In this document: piece by piece, positions 13,112 to 28,048 of the stretch
How the letters are laid out: each line of letters opens with the position of its first letter
How positions within the stretch are numbered: the stretch's first letter is position 1
NCBI GenBank assembly: GCA_034620365.1
Contig: JAQGEQ010000283.1
Span: 124,001 to 188,000 of the forward strand
Length of the DNA: 64,000 bases
Reading direction: 5' to 3'
From: Pegea sp. RAD2-039
Lineage: Eukaryota; Chordata; Thaliacea; Salpida; Salpidae
Translations under genes and position numbers: made by a program
The notes under the pieces: model-generated
What the model was told of the DNA's origin: nothing
Databases searched by the model: none
What the model saw: the letters and a program-made list of their open reading frames with translations, nothing else

Positions 13112-14808
13112 TTAATATTTTGGCACTTCTGAAGGCAGTGGGAGACCACGAGATATTGCTAAAACATTGTCAATTGCTTTTTGACACATATCAGAACGGC
13201 ATTTTAATGTAGCTGATGATGTATGACCTGTTATAATTACATTATCCATCTGCAATAACTTGTGATCACGTGGTAAAGGTTCCGGTTGAGTGACATCAAG
13301 TGCAGCGAAGCGTATCAAACCTTGTCTTAGTGCTGCAGTTAAGGCTGAATGATTAACAGTTCCTCCTGAAAGTTCAAAATATTGTTATAGAAGTTGCAAC
13401 ACGAAATAAAATTCTTCTAAAAGTAGTTTTGTAATTGAGCAAACCTCTTGAAACATTAATGAAGGCAGCTGACTTCTTCATTACTTTAAATTGATCTTCA
13501 TCAATAATATGAGTAGTTTCTGGAGTTAAGCTTAAAGTGACAATTACATAATCACAAATTGGAAGCATCTCATTTAAAACTGAATAATATTCGGCTTCGA
13601 CAAGATTATCATCATATCTACAAGTTTAACGATTTACTTTTTTTATAATTAGCTTATGAAATGTACCTTTTATTTCTGTTATGGTAAACTATCTTCATAT
13701 TAAATACTTTTGCTCGTTTAGCAATTGCAAAACCAATATTTCCCATTCCTACAATTCCAAGAGTTTTTTCATCTACCCCCATTGTAACTCTGTTTTTCAA
13801 AAGTCCTTCTGATGACTTACTCATGGTTCGGTTTACATCTATAATATAAGACCATAAATACAACTAAAAACTGTTGTTTGAAATAACTATATATTAAGAA
13901 GTATACTCTGGAAGACATTTTATTTTCTGTTAATATTACTAAATTAGTATTTTTGAATCTTTTAATTACAAAGTTCAATTTTTTTAAATCAACAAATTTT
14001 TTCAATTTATAAGAACATTAATACCTCTTGTAAATTCTCTTGCTGTAGCAAGAATCAAGAGCATTGCTTGATTAGCACAAGCATCATCAAGAACTTTAGG
14101 AGTATTTGAGACTTTGATATTTTTAGATTGTAGCATTTTTGTATCGATATTATTATAACCTGCTCCAAAAACAGCAACCAGTTTTACAGTTGGAAGTTTT
14201 TCAATTAGATCTTTTGTTATCTTAATAAAAAAAAAAAATTAGTTGCTATAAAATCAGTGAATAGATTTGATAAAAAGAATACAAAAAACAACATTATCTG
14301 AGAAAGCATTAAAATCATTGAATATAAATATATATATAAAAACTTATTTCTTGAAAAATATTCAAGCAGAGCTTTTCAATCTTGTTTGAGATTAAAAGTA
14401 CAATAAAATTGGATAGAATAATTTGTAATGTACGATATACATTTATTGCAATATTTTCTATTCAATTAACTTAAAATCCTTTATAAACTTTACAAATCTA
14501 CTGCTAAAATATTTAAAATAAATATTCATTAACGCATAATCATTATATCAGCTGATTGTGAATAATTTAATTAGATTTTAGTTTAATTGATTTAGTTATA
14601 AATTATTAGAAACAAAACTTACTTTTGGTTTTCCATGAAATACCATGATAGCTATAATGTTTAAATGTTTAAACTTTTGAGGACTTTCCAAATATTCATT
14701 CATCCAAACTATATTAATTTGATTGTTCAATAAATCTAACAAATGACCAGGAGCATCTTCAAGCTCAGTTTCCATCCTTTCAACAATAGCATATGGTTTT
14801 TCATCCAT
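13112..14808 (-). CDS. D-isomer-specific 2-hydroxyacid dehydrogenase (glyoxylate/hydroxypyruvate reductase-like), five exons
   Basis: Exons (minus) 14808-14623, 14220-14025, 13838-13667, 13617-13445 and 13365-13112 join to 326 codons plus a stop; human GRHPR is about 328 aa. An in-frame stop 12 codons or so upstream fixes the ATG. The family reduces 2-oxo acids such as glyoxylate, hydroxypyruvate or 2-ketogluconate with NAD(P)H. Visible motifs are the Rossmann loop [13 protein letters not shown], the catalytic Arg in NVSRGG, the catalytic Glu in [12 protein letters not shown] and the catalytic His in ITGHTSSAT. The usual Pro before that His is Gly here. The C-terminal GLPLPSEV resembles the GRHPR end. 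Substrate cannot be told from sequence: GRHPR and the related 2-ketogluconate reductase-like group are both possible. One intron is only 49 nt. Confidence 0.92.
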
Positions 14809-15339
14809 GCTTATCAATTTTATTCAATCTACAATGAGTATAGAATAGTTTAAATATAGCTAGGTTCAGTTTGAAGCATATTTAAACTAATAAGAAAACT
14901 ATTTTCGGGTAAAAATGGTTTAAACGTTTGTTTATTTATTTGAAAAAATAATTTATACTAAATAAGATTATCTCGCGAATTGAGCTTGATCTAAAATTGA
15001 TTACGATCTTCCTTATTGAGGACACCAACTTAACTGTTAGTAAATATGCTGCTTAACATCTAAAAATAATGCCCGAAAATGGACTCGAAATTATCAGGTG
15101 TTCTACGATTTATATTATTAAACAGATTTAAAAGTTATTTTGAAAAGAAAAATTACATAATAACATTGAAATGTATAGTTGAAAAGCCGATTTTAAAAAT
15201 ATTAGAGATAATAAAAATGCATTTTTTTACTATTCATGGATTTATAGTGAAATTGTTGGTTGTTTTTATCGATGTAGATTAGTTATTTCTAGCAGACTTT
15301 AAAATGAAACTATGGCGAAACATTGTACATATTTATTTG
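14809..15339. other. Upstream region of the dehydrogenase gene
   Basis: This holds the presumed promoter and 5' UTR of the minus-strand dehydrogenase. A short tctcgcgaattg at about 14970 resembles half of the TCTCGCGAGA-type core promoter element known in animals, but one partial match proves nothing. The remaining open stretch on the plus strand near 15079-15282 has no recognised content. Confidence 0.35.
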
Positions 15340-15822
15340 TTTATTTATTACAATAAATGCGAAGGAGGGTACCTGACGAGAGCACGTCTCGCTAACACAC
15401 ATTCTCATAAATAATATCTATTTAGTCAAAAATATAGAAAGCAAAAGATGTAACACATGGCATTTCGATAGCACTCAAAGCATATGACAGTGAACAATTA
15501 CATAGAACGTTGATAATATAAAAAAGGAAAAAATCACAGTTTAAAAACGACAACAGCTCAACTTCTGCTTGAACAACACAAGTGATTCTGATGTGACAAT
15601 ATCTGATGGCAGCTGGTTCCAAGTACTAATTGTGCGGTATGAGGAAACATTTGCTCTGACCAATGTACCAGGTGATATGGGCTTATTAAGATGTAATGTG
15701 TGTCGTCTGAGCTGATATAACTTGAGGGAAGGACTAATGGAAAAGAAATCATCAAATTGAAGGTCAATTAAACTGTGGATAATTACAAATTAAGAATTAA
15801 GTCCTATTTAACCCGTCAAATT
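15340..15822 (-). mobile_element. LINE family A 3' fragment
   Basis: The reverse complement matches the last roughly 480 nt of the intact LINE at 39.2-39.66 kb: the end of ORF2 (isoleucine- and lysine-rich, then the DDFFS region), the short 3' UTR with tgagaatgtgtgttagcgag, and the terminal ttattgtaataaataaa. It is severely 5'-truncated and has no coding capacity. It is the third LINE A copy in the window, which supports relatively recent activity of the family. Confidence 0.85.
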
Positions 15823-18051
15823 ATCATGCAAGATTTTGATAAGAATTAAATTTAAACTACTATTAAATTCAAAATGAAGTAATGTGTAATTTTATTCAAT
15901 TAAGTTTATCTAAATCTATCAATTTTAACAGTTATATATTATATTTTTAATTGTAGATATCATTATAATGTTAAATTTGTAGCAATTAATATAGATGTAT
16001 AGATATATAATAATAGATGTCATAAATGTTTCCAATTACCTCACAAATTCATCCTTAGTTTAAACAAAACCCTTTTGAATTGCAAAAGTAAAGTGACCAA
16101 AAGGATAATCATTGTACAAAAATTGTACTGGAGAGATGTGAGATACTTTTTGGATATAAATGATCAGAAGTGCAAAGATGTAGACTACTATATTTCTTTA
16201 AATGCATTACGTCTTTGTAATACTAATAGAAAGGTTAGTTACAAATGTTTTGAGTTACAATTTTTAGGATTCAAGTTTAAAACTACAATTTAGAATGAAA
16301 GTATTTTCAATTAGCTTTTTACAATTAATTTGGAATTTTTGGCCTTGCATGTACAGCTTTTATATGTTTTTAAACAGCTGTTTTATTAAAAATATTCTTA
16401 AGATGCAAGAAAACAAAGTTTATTTGAAAATGTTAAAAAGAAAATAAATTAATAAAGAACTTTTTATTCATTACAATGAGACCTTTCAACAAATAGCCTA
16501 ATAATATAGACCAATACCGCTCATTGTCAAAAGTTACTGATCATTAAGATTAATTGTTAGCATCTAGAAAGCATTATTAACAGTATGGAAAACTATATCT
16601 CAATAGAAAAGTGAATTTTCAAGTTTTTGTTTATACATTCGTTTACAAATTTAATTGTATTTCTAAAAATGAGTAAAATTTTTTAAGAAAGTTTTTTTTT
16701 TCAGATCAGTAATAAACCAATTTATTCGTTGAAAGAAATTTCTTCTTCGGTAGCTTGTTTGTAAAATTGCTTTATTTACCGGTTTTTCAACTTTTCTCTT
16801 AAAATTATTTATGGCATGTAGTACTTTTCTGGTGTTTCTCGCATTTTGATCGAAAATGATTCTCACAATAATTGTAACTAAGCAGTGGATAAAAGTAAAT
16901 CTCGTGTTTTACACTGACTCAGTGTGTTAGTTTGATCTTTCTGTTCTGCTGTTATCACATTCAAATATTTTATAATAAGATAGTCCTGTGATCAGTTTTG
17001 GACACCAATTGTTAAAAGTAGAAAAACAATTAAAAAATAAACATTTATCAACAATATTATACATATTACAAATTTGGTGATTGTTAGAAGCTAAGTATGC
17101 TACAATTCGTTAAATTGCATAATTTAAAAAGATGACATTGGTTTCTTAAATCTACTTCAGTTTTTTCCTGAGTAATTTTGCTATAAATTAAAGATGAGTT
17201 ATTTAAATTTATTATGTAATTACTTATTAGTCAGATATTCTTATTAAGAACTTTCTATAATTTTTCATTTAAGTTTAGCTTCTGTCACACATGTAACTTG
17301 ATTAACTTTGTTAGTTTATAAAATTATTTTTGGGAAAAATTACATTATTCATGAACTATTTATTGGTTTGTGTATCAATTTTACTAAATTAGTTATAGTT
17401 TTGTCATAGAAAAAGTTCATATATAGTTGTATAAAATGTTTATTTATTTGAATATCTAACTTTTAGTAAAATGATTTTTTTTGTGATTATAAGTTTCTGT
17501 TTTTTAACTTAAATATCAGACATTTTAGATATTATCTTTTTTCCATAATTTAAGATTTACAGTTAATTAACTAAAACTTTATTAAGTTATTGAATTTTTA
17601 TTTTTATGAAATGTTGTTTTAAAATCTTTTATTTTAGAAGTAGAAACAATCCAAAAGTTATATCTATGAAATCTATTTTGTTTTTTCTACCTTATTCAAA
17701 AATGTTTTTTAGGTTTTAATTGTATGATTGTACTAAATGTGAACATAACAAATCTTTTGATGTCTTGTGTAATATCAATTTAAGTATAAAAAAGTCCTAT
17801 GAAGTATTTTTCATAATTTATTCTTACAAATATTTGTATTAAACTAAATTAGATCAACAACTTTATCATTTATATCAACCTATCATTTTCTTTATCTACT
17901 TAACTAAATCATAAAATGTAACCTAGTTTAATTATAATATTTCCTCTATATTTATTTAATGTACATTTTCATTGTTGATGTTTTATTTTATAACATTTAA
18001 CTTTTACTTTTAAAGTTTTTACATTTTATTTTAAGATATATTTTTTGTATA
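15823..18051. other. Intergenic, no recognised gene
   Basis: A+T-rich DNA upstream of the F-box gene. A plus-strand open stretch at 16075-16220 ending before gttagt could be an exon by shape, but I recognise no family and found no partner exon. Runs of T-rich sequence at 17.3-18.0 kb probably contain the FBXO42 promoter and 5' UTR. Confidence 0.4.
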
Positions 18052-19383
18052 ATGGAGCATCTACCTGAAGAAATTCTATCTTATATTCTTTCATTATTAT
18101 CATCTTATAGGGAATATGACATAGCTGCAAAAGTTTGCAAAAGATGGAAAAATATCATTGAAGAAATCACTTCAAAAACTGACAAATATCTTGAACAAGA
18201 TCTGTGTGAAGGAAATGTTCAATGGTATGAACTAGAACAAGAAGAGACAGCAAAAATATCCCCCCGTCATGGAACAGCAGTTTGTTATAATGATGAAACT
18301 CGTTCAGTTTATGTCTTTGGTGGGACTTCAGTTGTAAATGATATTACTGGTTTCAATGATTTGCTTCAACTGAATATGCATACTCTTAAATGGGTCAGAC
18401 CTCCTACTAAAGGCGTTATACCACCTCCTTTAACATTTTCTATTATGGTCAGTTATAAAAATCTTCTCTTACTATACTCTGGTCTATATTTAATTTATAG
18501 GGAACCCATTGGCCCCGGGTCATCTCGTTTTAGTAATCAACTTTATGTTTATAATGTGATAGCTCATCGATGGAACAAAAAAGACTATCTTGAAAATGAA
18601 TGTCCTCCTCCAATGTCTTCTAAAGCTGGCTGTGTAATGACACATGACACTGATCTTGAAATGGATGCGTTTTATGTCTTAGGAGAAAGTGATTTCAATC
18701 GCGAATGGTCATTATGGGCTCTTGATTTACAGACTTTTGTTTGGGCCAAACAAACCATTGTTGGTGAAATAATAGAAGAATTAACTTCATGTTCTATGCA
18801 TACTATTGAAAATACTACTTATTCATCAGCCCTTCTCGTCACTAATACACTTTTATTTAATTCACATGCATACTTACTTTATAAAACTGATTATAATGTT
18901 TGGTTTTGTCAAAAAATCCCTATTCCTGAAGTACCAAAAGGTTATGATGTTATTCTTTCTCGACCTGTTTTATCCCCACTAAAAACTAGAGATACACTTG
19001 CTGTATTTACTGTCTTTTCGTCATCTTTTAACACACTTTCTTTGAATCTTACTATATCTAATCCTATCCATTTAAGCAATGATGGACTATGTAAACTTTG
19101 GACTTACAAAAGTTCTCCACCAAGCCCAAATGCTGTTCTTGATTTTTCTGGTTGCAATATTTTCGGAACATTTCTTCTTAAGTTAAATGAAATTGGGAAA
19201 GGATGTAAGTTAGAATGGGTTCTGCATTGTGGTAACGAGCCAATTAACACCAGCTTAATGAGCCGAATGCACGTTAAATCTGGTACAATGGTTCAAGGTA
19301 GAGGTGAATATATCTTTATTGGAACTCCTCGCTCACATGAAAAGTGTCTTCTTCCAGTTTATATTCTGCGTAGTAAACGTTGA
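18052..19383 (+). CDS. FBXO42: FBXO42-like F-box and kelch-repeat protein, single exon
   Basis: A 443-codon uninterrupted frame. The N-terminus (residues 2-40) is an F-box starting HLPEEILSYILSLLSSY, with KVCKRWKNII closing the domain. It is followed by GNVQW, which FBXO42 also has, then kelch-type beta-propeller segments (for example VYVFGGTS near residue 83). The extreme C-terminus TMVQGRGEYIFIG and ILRSKR matches the end of vertebrate FBXO42. The family is the substrate-binding subunit of an SCF ubiquitin ligase: the F-box binds SKP1 and the kelch propeller binds the target (p53 in mammals). Vertebrate FBXO42 is about 717 aa, so the long Ser/Pro-rich insert seems absent. The lack of introns is odd beside intron-rich neighbours and may mean intron loss or a retrocopy. 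It points towards UBE2D and SKP1 on the same strand. Confidence 0.9.
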   Translation: MEHLPEEILSYILSLLSSYREYDIAAKVCKRWKNIIEEITSKTDKYLEQDLCEGNVQWYELEQEETAKISPRHGTAVCYNDETRSVYVFGGTSVVNDITGFNDLLQLNMHTLKWVRPPTKGVIPPPLTFSIMVSYKNLLLLYSGLYLIYREPIGPGSSRFSNQLYVYNVIAHRWNKKDYLENECPPPMSSKAGCVMTHDTDLEMDAFYVLGESDFNREWSLWALDLQTFVWAKQTIVGEIIEELTSCSMHTIENTTYSSALLVTNTLLFNSHAYLLYKTDYNVWFCQKIPIPEVPKGYDVILSRPVLSPLKTRDTLAVFTVFSSSFNTLSLNLTISNPIHLSNDGLCKLWTYKSSPPSPNAVLDFSGCNIFGTFLLKLNEIGKGCKLEWVLHCGNEPINTSLMSRMHVKSGTMVQGRGEYIFIGTPRSHEKCLLPVYILRSKR

Positions 19384-19436
19384 TTTGCAATTTCCTTACA
19401 TTCTAAACCTATTTAAGATTGTAACTGTTGTGTACT

Positions 19437-19442
19437 AATAAA
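19437..19442 (+). terminator. Polyadenylation signal of the FBXO42-like gene
   Basis: A canonical AATAAA lies 54 nt after the stop codon, followed by T/GT-rich sequence (gttgtgatgact), as expected for cleavage and polyadenylation. The placement is good but A+T-rich DNA yields many chance AATAAA sites. Confidence 0.55.
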
Positions 19443-21639
19443 CTTCTTCAAGTTGTGATGACTTGATTTCTTATAATTTTTTCATTTTATTGAATTGATA
19501 TCAATTTAGGTTATTTAAATTTCTTTGTCAAAAACAATAAACAGTTTTTATTTTTGCTCATTGTTTTTCGGATTATAAGCTTGAACGTATTTTTTAGTAA
19601 ATTTAATGACTGATTTGATTTTATCATAAACATTAAACAATTTATTTGTTTAAAAACTATTATAAATGAGTGGTTTATTTATTTATTTGTTTGATAGTTT
19701 AGATATTAAAATTAACAAAAATAACAACTGTAAATGTTGCCTTAAAATTTCTTGTTTGCAAACGTTTTTCTAATTGAGTAGATTTTAATTTAACATTATT
19801 AAAAGATTTCCACAAAATTAATTTGATCAATTAAAAATGAAAGCTGTTAGAAGTATTAAACGTAATAATTCAGTTATTCAAAATGATAATGACTTAAAAT
19901 CTTATTTTAAAATGTTTTACTAGTATATTTTATACAGTATTTACTTTTTTAAACAAATCACTTATGCTTCCTTGCAAGCATTCAACAACTGCTCGCATTT
20001 GATGATGACTCCATAGATCGATTATATAGTTAGGTTGGCATCGAGCATCTTTTGTAGTTGAATAGTAGTTTTTCTGTAAACTCTTTTAATAAAACAAACT
20101 ATGTAAGCAGTTTTTTAACTCATAGTAAAGTTTAACTCAATAGCTTTCTTATTTTATGGGAAAAGGTCTTCGTTTGTAAGATAATTTTAACAAATTTTCT
20201 GTAAAATTAATAGTTTGATTTTCTTAAATAATTGATTACAAACTTTAATATTCCTTCAATCTTAAATTTCTACATTTTCAGCTTTTATATATTTTTTTAA
20301 ATACATTTATATAACATTAAAATTAAAGTTTTTTCGATATGTAAAAACTTTATTAGACTTTCGTTTCCTAAAAAGTGCGAAAACGTTTAACACTCATTAA
20401 TTTGATGACTAATTCTTAGCAATATATTGTATGTGGCGTGTTTATACTCTTTTATATATGTTACATTTCCTTATAAATTTACATTCTTTTTGTACTGTAT
20501 ATCGTTTTGTTATTATATAATTATATACATTTTTGTTTTCTTACTTGTGAATAGATAGTTTTATCTCTATCATGATAGAACTCAAGTCTCTAGCATTATG
20601 TGGTTTGCTAGTCTACATATATGGTGTTATTAAGTTACACTTAAGTGTTAACCGATTGATTGAATGTTAAGAAGACATCTTTTAATTTTTTAACTATATT
20701 TCACTTTATACCTTTTAAGAGGCAAAATGCTTTTATTTTGTTTAAAAAAATTTGCTCAAATATTTTTATTTCTAACTTATGTTTCTAATCAATTGAAAGT
20801 ACTTAGAAATTATGTTATTGCAACATTTGTTATATAAAAAACTATTTTCTTTTATTTCATACTTTTATGGGAAACGTTTTCCCTAATCTTATACATTAGG
20901 TTAATAAGAAAGTTAGATATTTTTTTAATCATTTATAAAACAAGCTTATTATACTACTGTTAGTATTTGATTCATTACCAACTTTTTCTTGTATCATCTA
21001 TTTATCTATATTTGTTTCTAATGCTTTATGTGCATATTTGAATCTTAATCTTTTGAATATTACTTGAAATGGTTTATAAAAGTAACTATGTCTAAATTTT
21101 GCAAATAATTAAAAAACAGTCTGGTAAGTTATTAATGCTATAGAATTATGTCATAAACTATTTTATTTTCATTCAAGTTAATTTTCTATATAAATCTAAT
21201 AAAAAGAAAAGTTTAACATCTAGAGTTGAATTTATTTTTTCATGACTTTTGAAGGTTGTTTTGTGACTTAATATTTCTTTCTAAATGTGTTACTAGTTAT
21301 GCAATTTTGTGATAATATTTTCTTGATCTCATGCTTACATGTCTAAAATTGACTGAAATTGTTAAATGTTAACTAACTTGTTGTAAAGAAGCTCAATAAA
21401 AACCCCTAATTTTAGAGGAATTCAGCATTTTCTATTGAACCCTTTATGTTTTAGAAGTTTTTAGTTTTTGAGCTTTCACATATCAGTTGAAGTATTTTGG
21501 TCTTAATATTTAGTCTTATAAAGTTATAATGGGTCATTTTTATCTATTTTTATATTTTTATAATATTTTAGAGTGTTTTATATAATATTTTATTGAATGC
21601 ATAAAATTATTTATTTTTAAAGGTTTTTTTGCTTATAAT
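19443..21639. other. Intergenic, no recognised gene
   Basis: A+T-rich DNA between the F-box gene and a LINE B tail. I scanned both strands for exon-like segments with recognisable content and saw none. Confidence 0.45.
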
Positions 21640-21871
21640 CAAACACTACAACTTTCTCATGTAATGCTTGAAGTAATCATTTCATTTTCACTTATTTTGT
21701 ACTTTTTATTTACAAATTATATTTCTGTAATGTTCCTATTTTTTCTACATTATTTATTCTAAATTGCAGTACTTAACCTTTTTCACTGTTTTTCTGTAGT
21801 CCTATTGTTTTGCGTTCGCTATAAAAGTTGTATAGTTTGTCATCTGCAGCCATTTATGAATAAAATAAATG
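21640..21871 (+). mobile_element. LINE family B 3' end fragment
   Basis: The last part, at about 21800-21871, reads attgttttgcgttcgctata, then aaagttgtatagtttgtcat, ctgcagccatttatgaataa. This is the same terminal motif as the copies at 1.5, 9.2 and 11.9 kb. Only 3' UTR-like sequence is present; the left edge is approximate and no coding part is left. Confidence 0.65.
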
Positions 21872-23139
21872 AGTTTAATGTAAAATAACTAACTTCTAAT
21901 AAAAAATGAACCTCTCAAGAAATATTTTAATTCTAATTTGAAGCCATATTTTATAACAGAGATTTATATAAGAGTTTATTATTTGAACTACCTTTAGTTT
22001 ATAGAAAAAATTTAGTCTTTAATTTGTTTTGAAGTATGAATTCCGGTCAATGTTTTTTTTTTTATTTTTTTGTAAATATTTTGCATTTCTATATATTTTA
22101 TTGAGACTTTCTGTATGCTAAAACTTTTAGTCTATTCTTAAACTAGTTTTTTTTATATTTTCATTTGATGAGATTGTAAAAATTTTTTGATTATCTTAAT
22201 ATTTGTTGTGATAAAGAAAAAGTCAGTACCAAACATCTGACCTTTATAATTAATTAAAAAGTTGTAAATTTTTCTTAATATTTTCTAATCTTATAAAACC
22301 AGAAATTTACTAAAACATTTAGATTTCGAAATTTTTCAATAATAATCAACTAGCTAAAAATCTTTAATTACTATTTTTTTTTGAGAACATGAACATTTTT
22401 TATAATTATGCTTATATATCTTAAAATTTTCTGATGCCTCTCTTTATCAAAGCTATCTTTATTACATTTTTAAATGATCTAACAATAATGTTATCTAGTT
22501 AATTCTAAAATATTTATCATGACCTTATCTTTATAATTTGTCATTATTAATAGGATTTGTTCATCAACTTGAATAGTTATTCTTGATACATTAAATATTA
22601 CTAAAAAGTTAAATAATGATATCACTCATTTTCAAAGAACAAGTCTGGTATATGTGATTTTATTTAAGGAATTTTTTTATTGTGCTTTTCTTTATATATA
22701 GATATTTTTTATTATAAACTTATAGTTATAAGTTTTATATATTTATTGATTTCAATTATTGAAATCACATTTATTGAAATAAATTAAGAACATTTCAGAT
22801 GTTAGCTCTTTTATTATTTATTCAATATTATTATTTGATAAGTTTTTTTTTAATTTTAATAAGTTCAGTTTTTTATACAGAATAGAAATCTATATATTTA
22901 AAAGAAAATGTCTGTAAAAAGTTATTTTAATGAGTATCAAAAGAATATTTTCAAAGTTTAATAGATTTTCTAAATCCATTTGTTAGAAATATGTTTTATC
23001 TTTATATCTATATTGAAAGTTATTTTATAAAATTATTTGCATTTTTATTGGTTAAATACTTGTTGATTAATAATTGAAGATTTTAATAATAAAATTAAAC
23101 CTTTTTTGATATAGACAAAAACTTTATTTAGTTGTAAAA
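21872..23139. other. Intergenic, upstream of UBE2D
   Basis: A+T-rich sequence that should contain the promoter and 5' UTR of UBE2D in its right part. No gene or distinctive element recognised. Confidence 0.45.
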
Positions 23140-26091
<2,952 letters not shown>

Positions 26092-27551
26092 ACTTCTCAA
26101 CTCACTTCAGGCGGTGGTAGTGACGATTGCAACAATGATACATTTTCCAGCTCACTCTAATTTTGTTATTTCAAAACTGATGGTATTAATTGTCATTCGT
26201 GTATATAACTAACTCGCAAGTTTTTCAGTGTGACGGGGAGAGAGCTTTTTTGTATCCCATAAATCTTATTTTCAGCTTAAAATATTTGTAATTTTTTCGA
26301 TTTAGTATATAGTCTTAAACTATGGTTTTGGTTGCATATTTACAAATCTTTTATTTGGAAAACGATTGAATTGTAAAAGAATTTGTTGTACAGATTTCGT
26401 TTCTTTGAGTTTACAAAGAATTTCCTTATTAGAATTACAAACAAATTCTCCGAAAATATTCTCATTGATTATTTCTTTGTTCTTATTTTTTACTTCATCA
26501 CAAATGTACCACCTAGTGATTTATATCTCAATTTTGCATATAGATTTTTATTATGGATCTAATCTTAAATTTTGCATCGACCATCAAAACAGTATCTATC
26601 CTTTCTTTAAAGCCTGCTAAAGTTAAGAAGTAGTTCTTTCTGACTACTTGCAGAAAATATTCGCTGTCATGTACATTAGTCCACCACCGCCTTGAAAAGA
26701 GACACAATTTGAAACATCACACGCTAACTACGACTTTTTGTTTATTCGACATTCAGTATGCGACGTCGTTTGTATGTGTGTGTTGATGTTGTTCAAATTA
26801 CATTATAAATCCGGGTATAATTGTAATAGTTGTTATTGAAGCTTTTTTAAAGAACACATTTGAAGGTCATTCTGATCATAGTTTAATCTAATTTGGTGAT
26901 GAAATATTTTTATTAAAAAAGATAAGATTTAGAAAAAAATTAATTTAAGTAAATTTATCAGTTTGATGTTCTACTTTGACTTCAAACAATTAGATATCTT
27001 GTCAATTTAGTTTTAATTTGTTAACATCAGTTGCTAGTTTCTCATCCAATTCCATGCATTCAAACATGATGGCGATTTAACGATAATAATTATTTGCCAA
27101 TAAACTCGTGTCACGTGTAATTCAAATACTATTTTTTGATTCACTTTAAATTGACTTAAAGATGTTGATATTCTTAATTAGGATGTTAAAACCAAAATTA
27201 TTGGTGGCATGTACAGAAAAAAAGTATAAAATACTACTAATGGTTTTATAGCAAAAAAGTTCATTAAAATAGTGATAATGAAGGCTTAGATAAACTGAAG
27301 ACTGACAAAGTTTTTAATTGTTTTCGAATTTATTCTCTCTAAAAATCTTCCTCATAGTTTATTTTTGGCTATTAGAAGTTTAGTTGATAAAAAATTATAA
27401 ACTGAAGTAAATGTAATTAACGGCAAGAGAACTGTTAGATACATGAAAAGAAAAAGCAATTTCAAAAGTCGTAAATACATTTATTATGATGAACAGCAAA
27501 TCACGGGTTTTTGTATGCAAGACAGCAGAAACTATTGTTTCTTATTGAGAA
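26092..27551. other. UBE2D 3' UTR and intergenic DNA
   Basis: The first few hundred bases are probably UBE2D 3' UTR. No other coding content is recognised on either strand; open stretches at 26366-26620 lack family resemblance. Confidence 0.45.
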
Positions 27552-28048
27552 GACGAGATGGACAAGTGCCTAAGTCGATTGGCTGTTAATCTATTATGTG
27601 TAGGTTCGAATTCCATCGAAGATTCGATTTCGCCACCTATCGGGCGCGGACATTATTGTCCCCTTTTATGCGTGACTCCGTCTTGTGCCAACACCTTTTT
27701 TTGGAGGATAAACTCAGATAGAAAATGTACAAAACCTTAATGTCACTTTCCAAGGTCAGTGGGCCACTTTACCAAACTAAAGTTTCCGATTCAGAAAGCT
27801 CAGCTTATAGTTCAGAAAAATAATTCAGCACAGTTATTCTTCCCAATAATAAAAGCCAATATGCATATATATATATATATGTGTGTAGTAAGTTAGCTAA
27901 CATACCTCTAGCTTTCCTACAGCAATTGTGGTGGAAGATAACATCTGAAAGCTATAGTCACAATTCTACATATAGGCGGTCAAGGGTATAAGTCGTCTTC
28001 ACTTCACCCGGAGACGGCAGTACCACCTGGTAGAAAAATAAAATTTTA
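27552..28048 (+). repeat. tRNA-Ser-like block, probable SINE or tRNA pseudogene with body
   Basis: The head at 27552-27624 aligns to a eukaryotic tRNA-Ser(GCT): gacgagatggacaagtgcct (A box region), then ggctgttaatct at the anticodon arm, then taggttcgaattccatc (B box and T arm). The anticodon position reads GTT rather than GCT, the long variable arm of tRNA-Ser is shortened, and the 3' acceptor strand does not pair with the 5' end, so it is not a functional tRNA gene. The following 400 bp or so are clearly GC-richer than the surroundings, contain an AT/GT microsatellite at about 27863-27886, and end near an A-rich run. Head plus unrelated body plus A-rich tail is the design of a tRNA-derived SINE. 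I have not seen a second full copy in the window. Confidence 0.55.

Noticed and set aside
16075-16293. Plus-strand open stretch with exon-like shape followed by gttagt
   Set aside because: No recognisable protein family and no partner exons; kept out until transcript evidence exists.
27552-27624. Functional tRNA gene
   Set aside because: Acceptor stem does not pair, the variable arm is shortened and the anticodon does not fit the body type.
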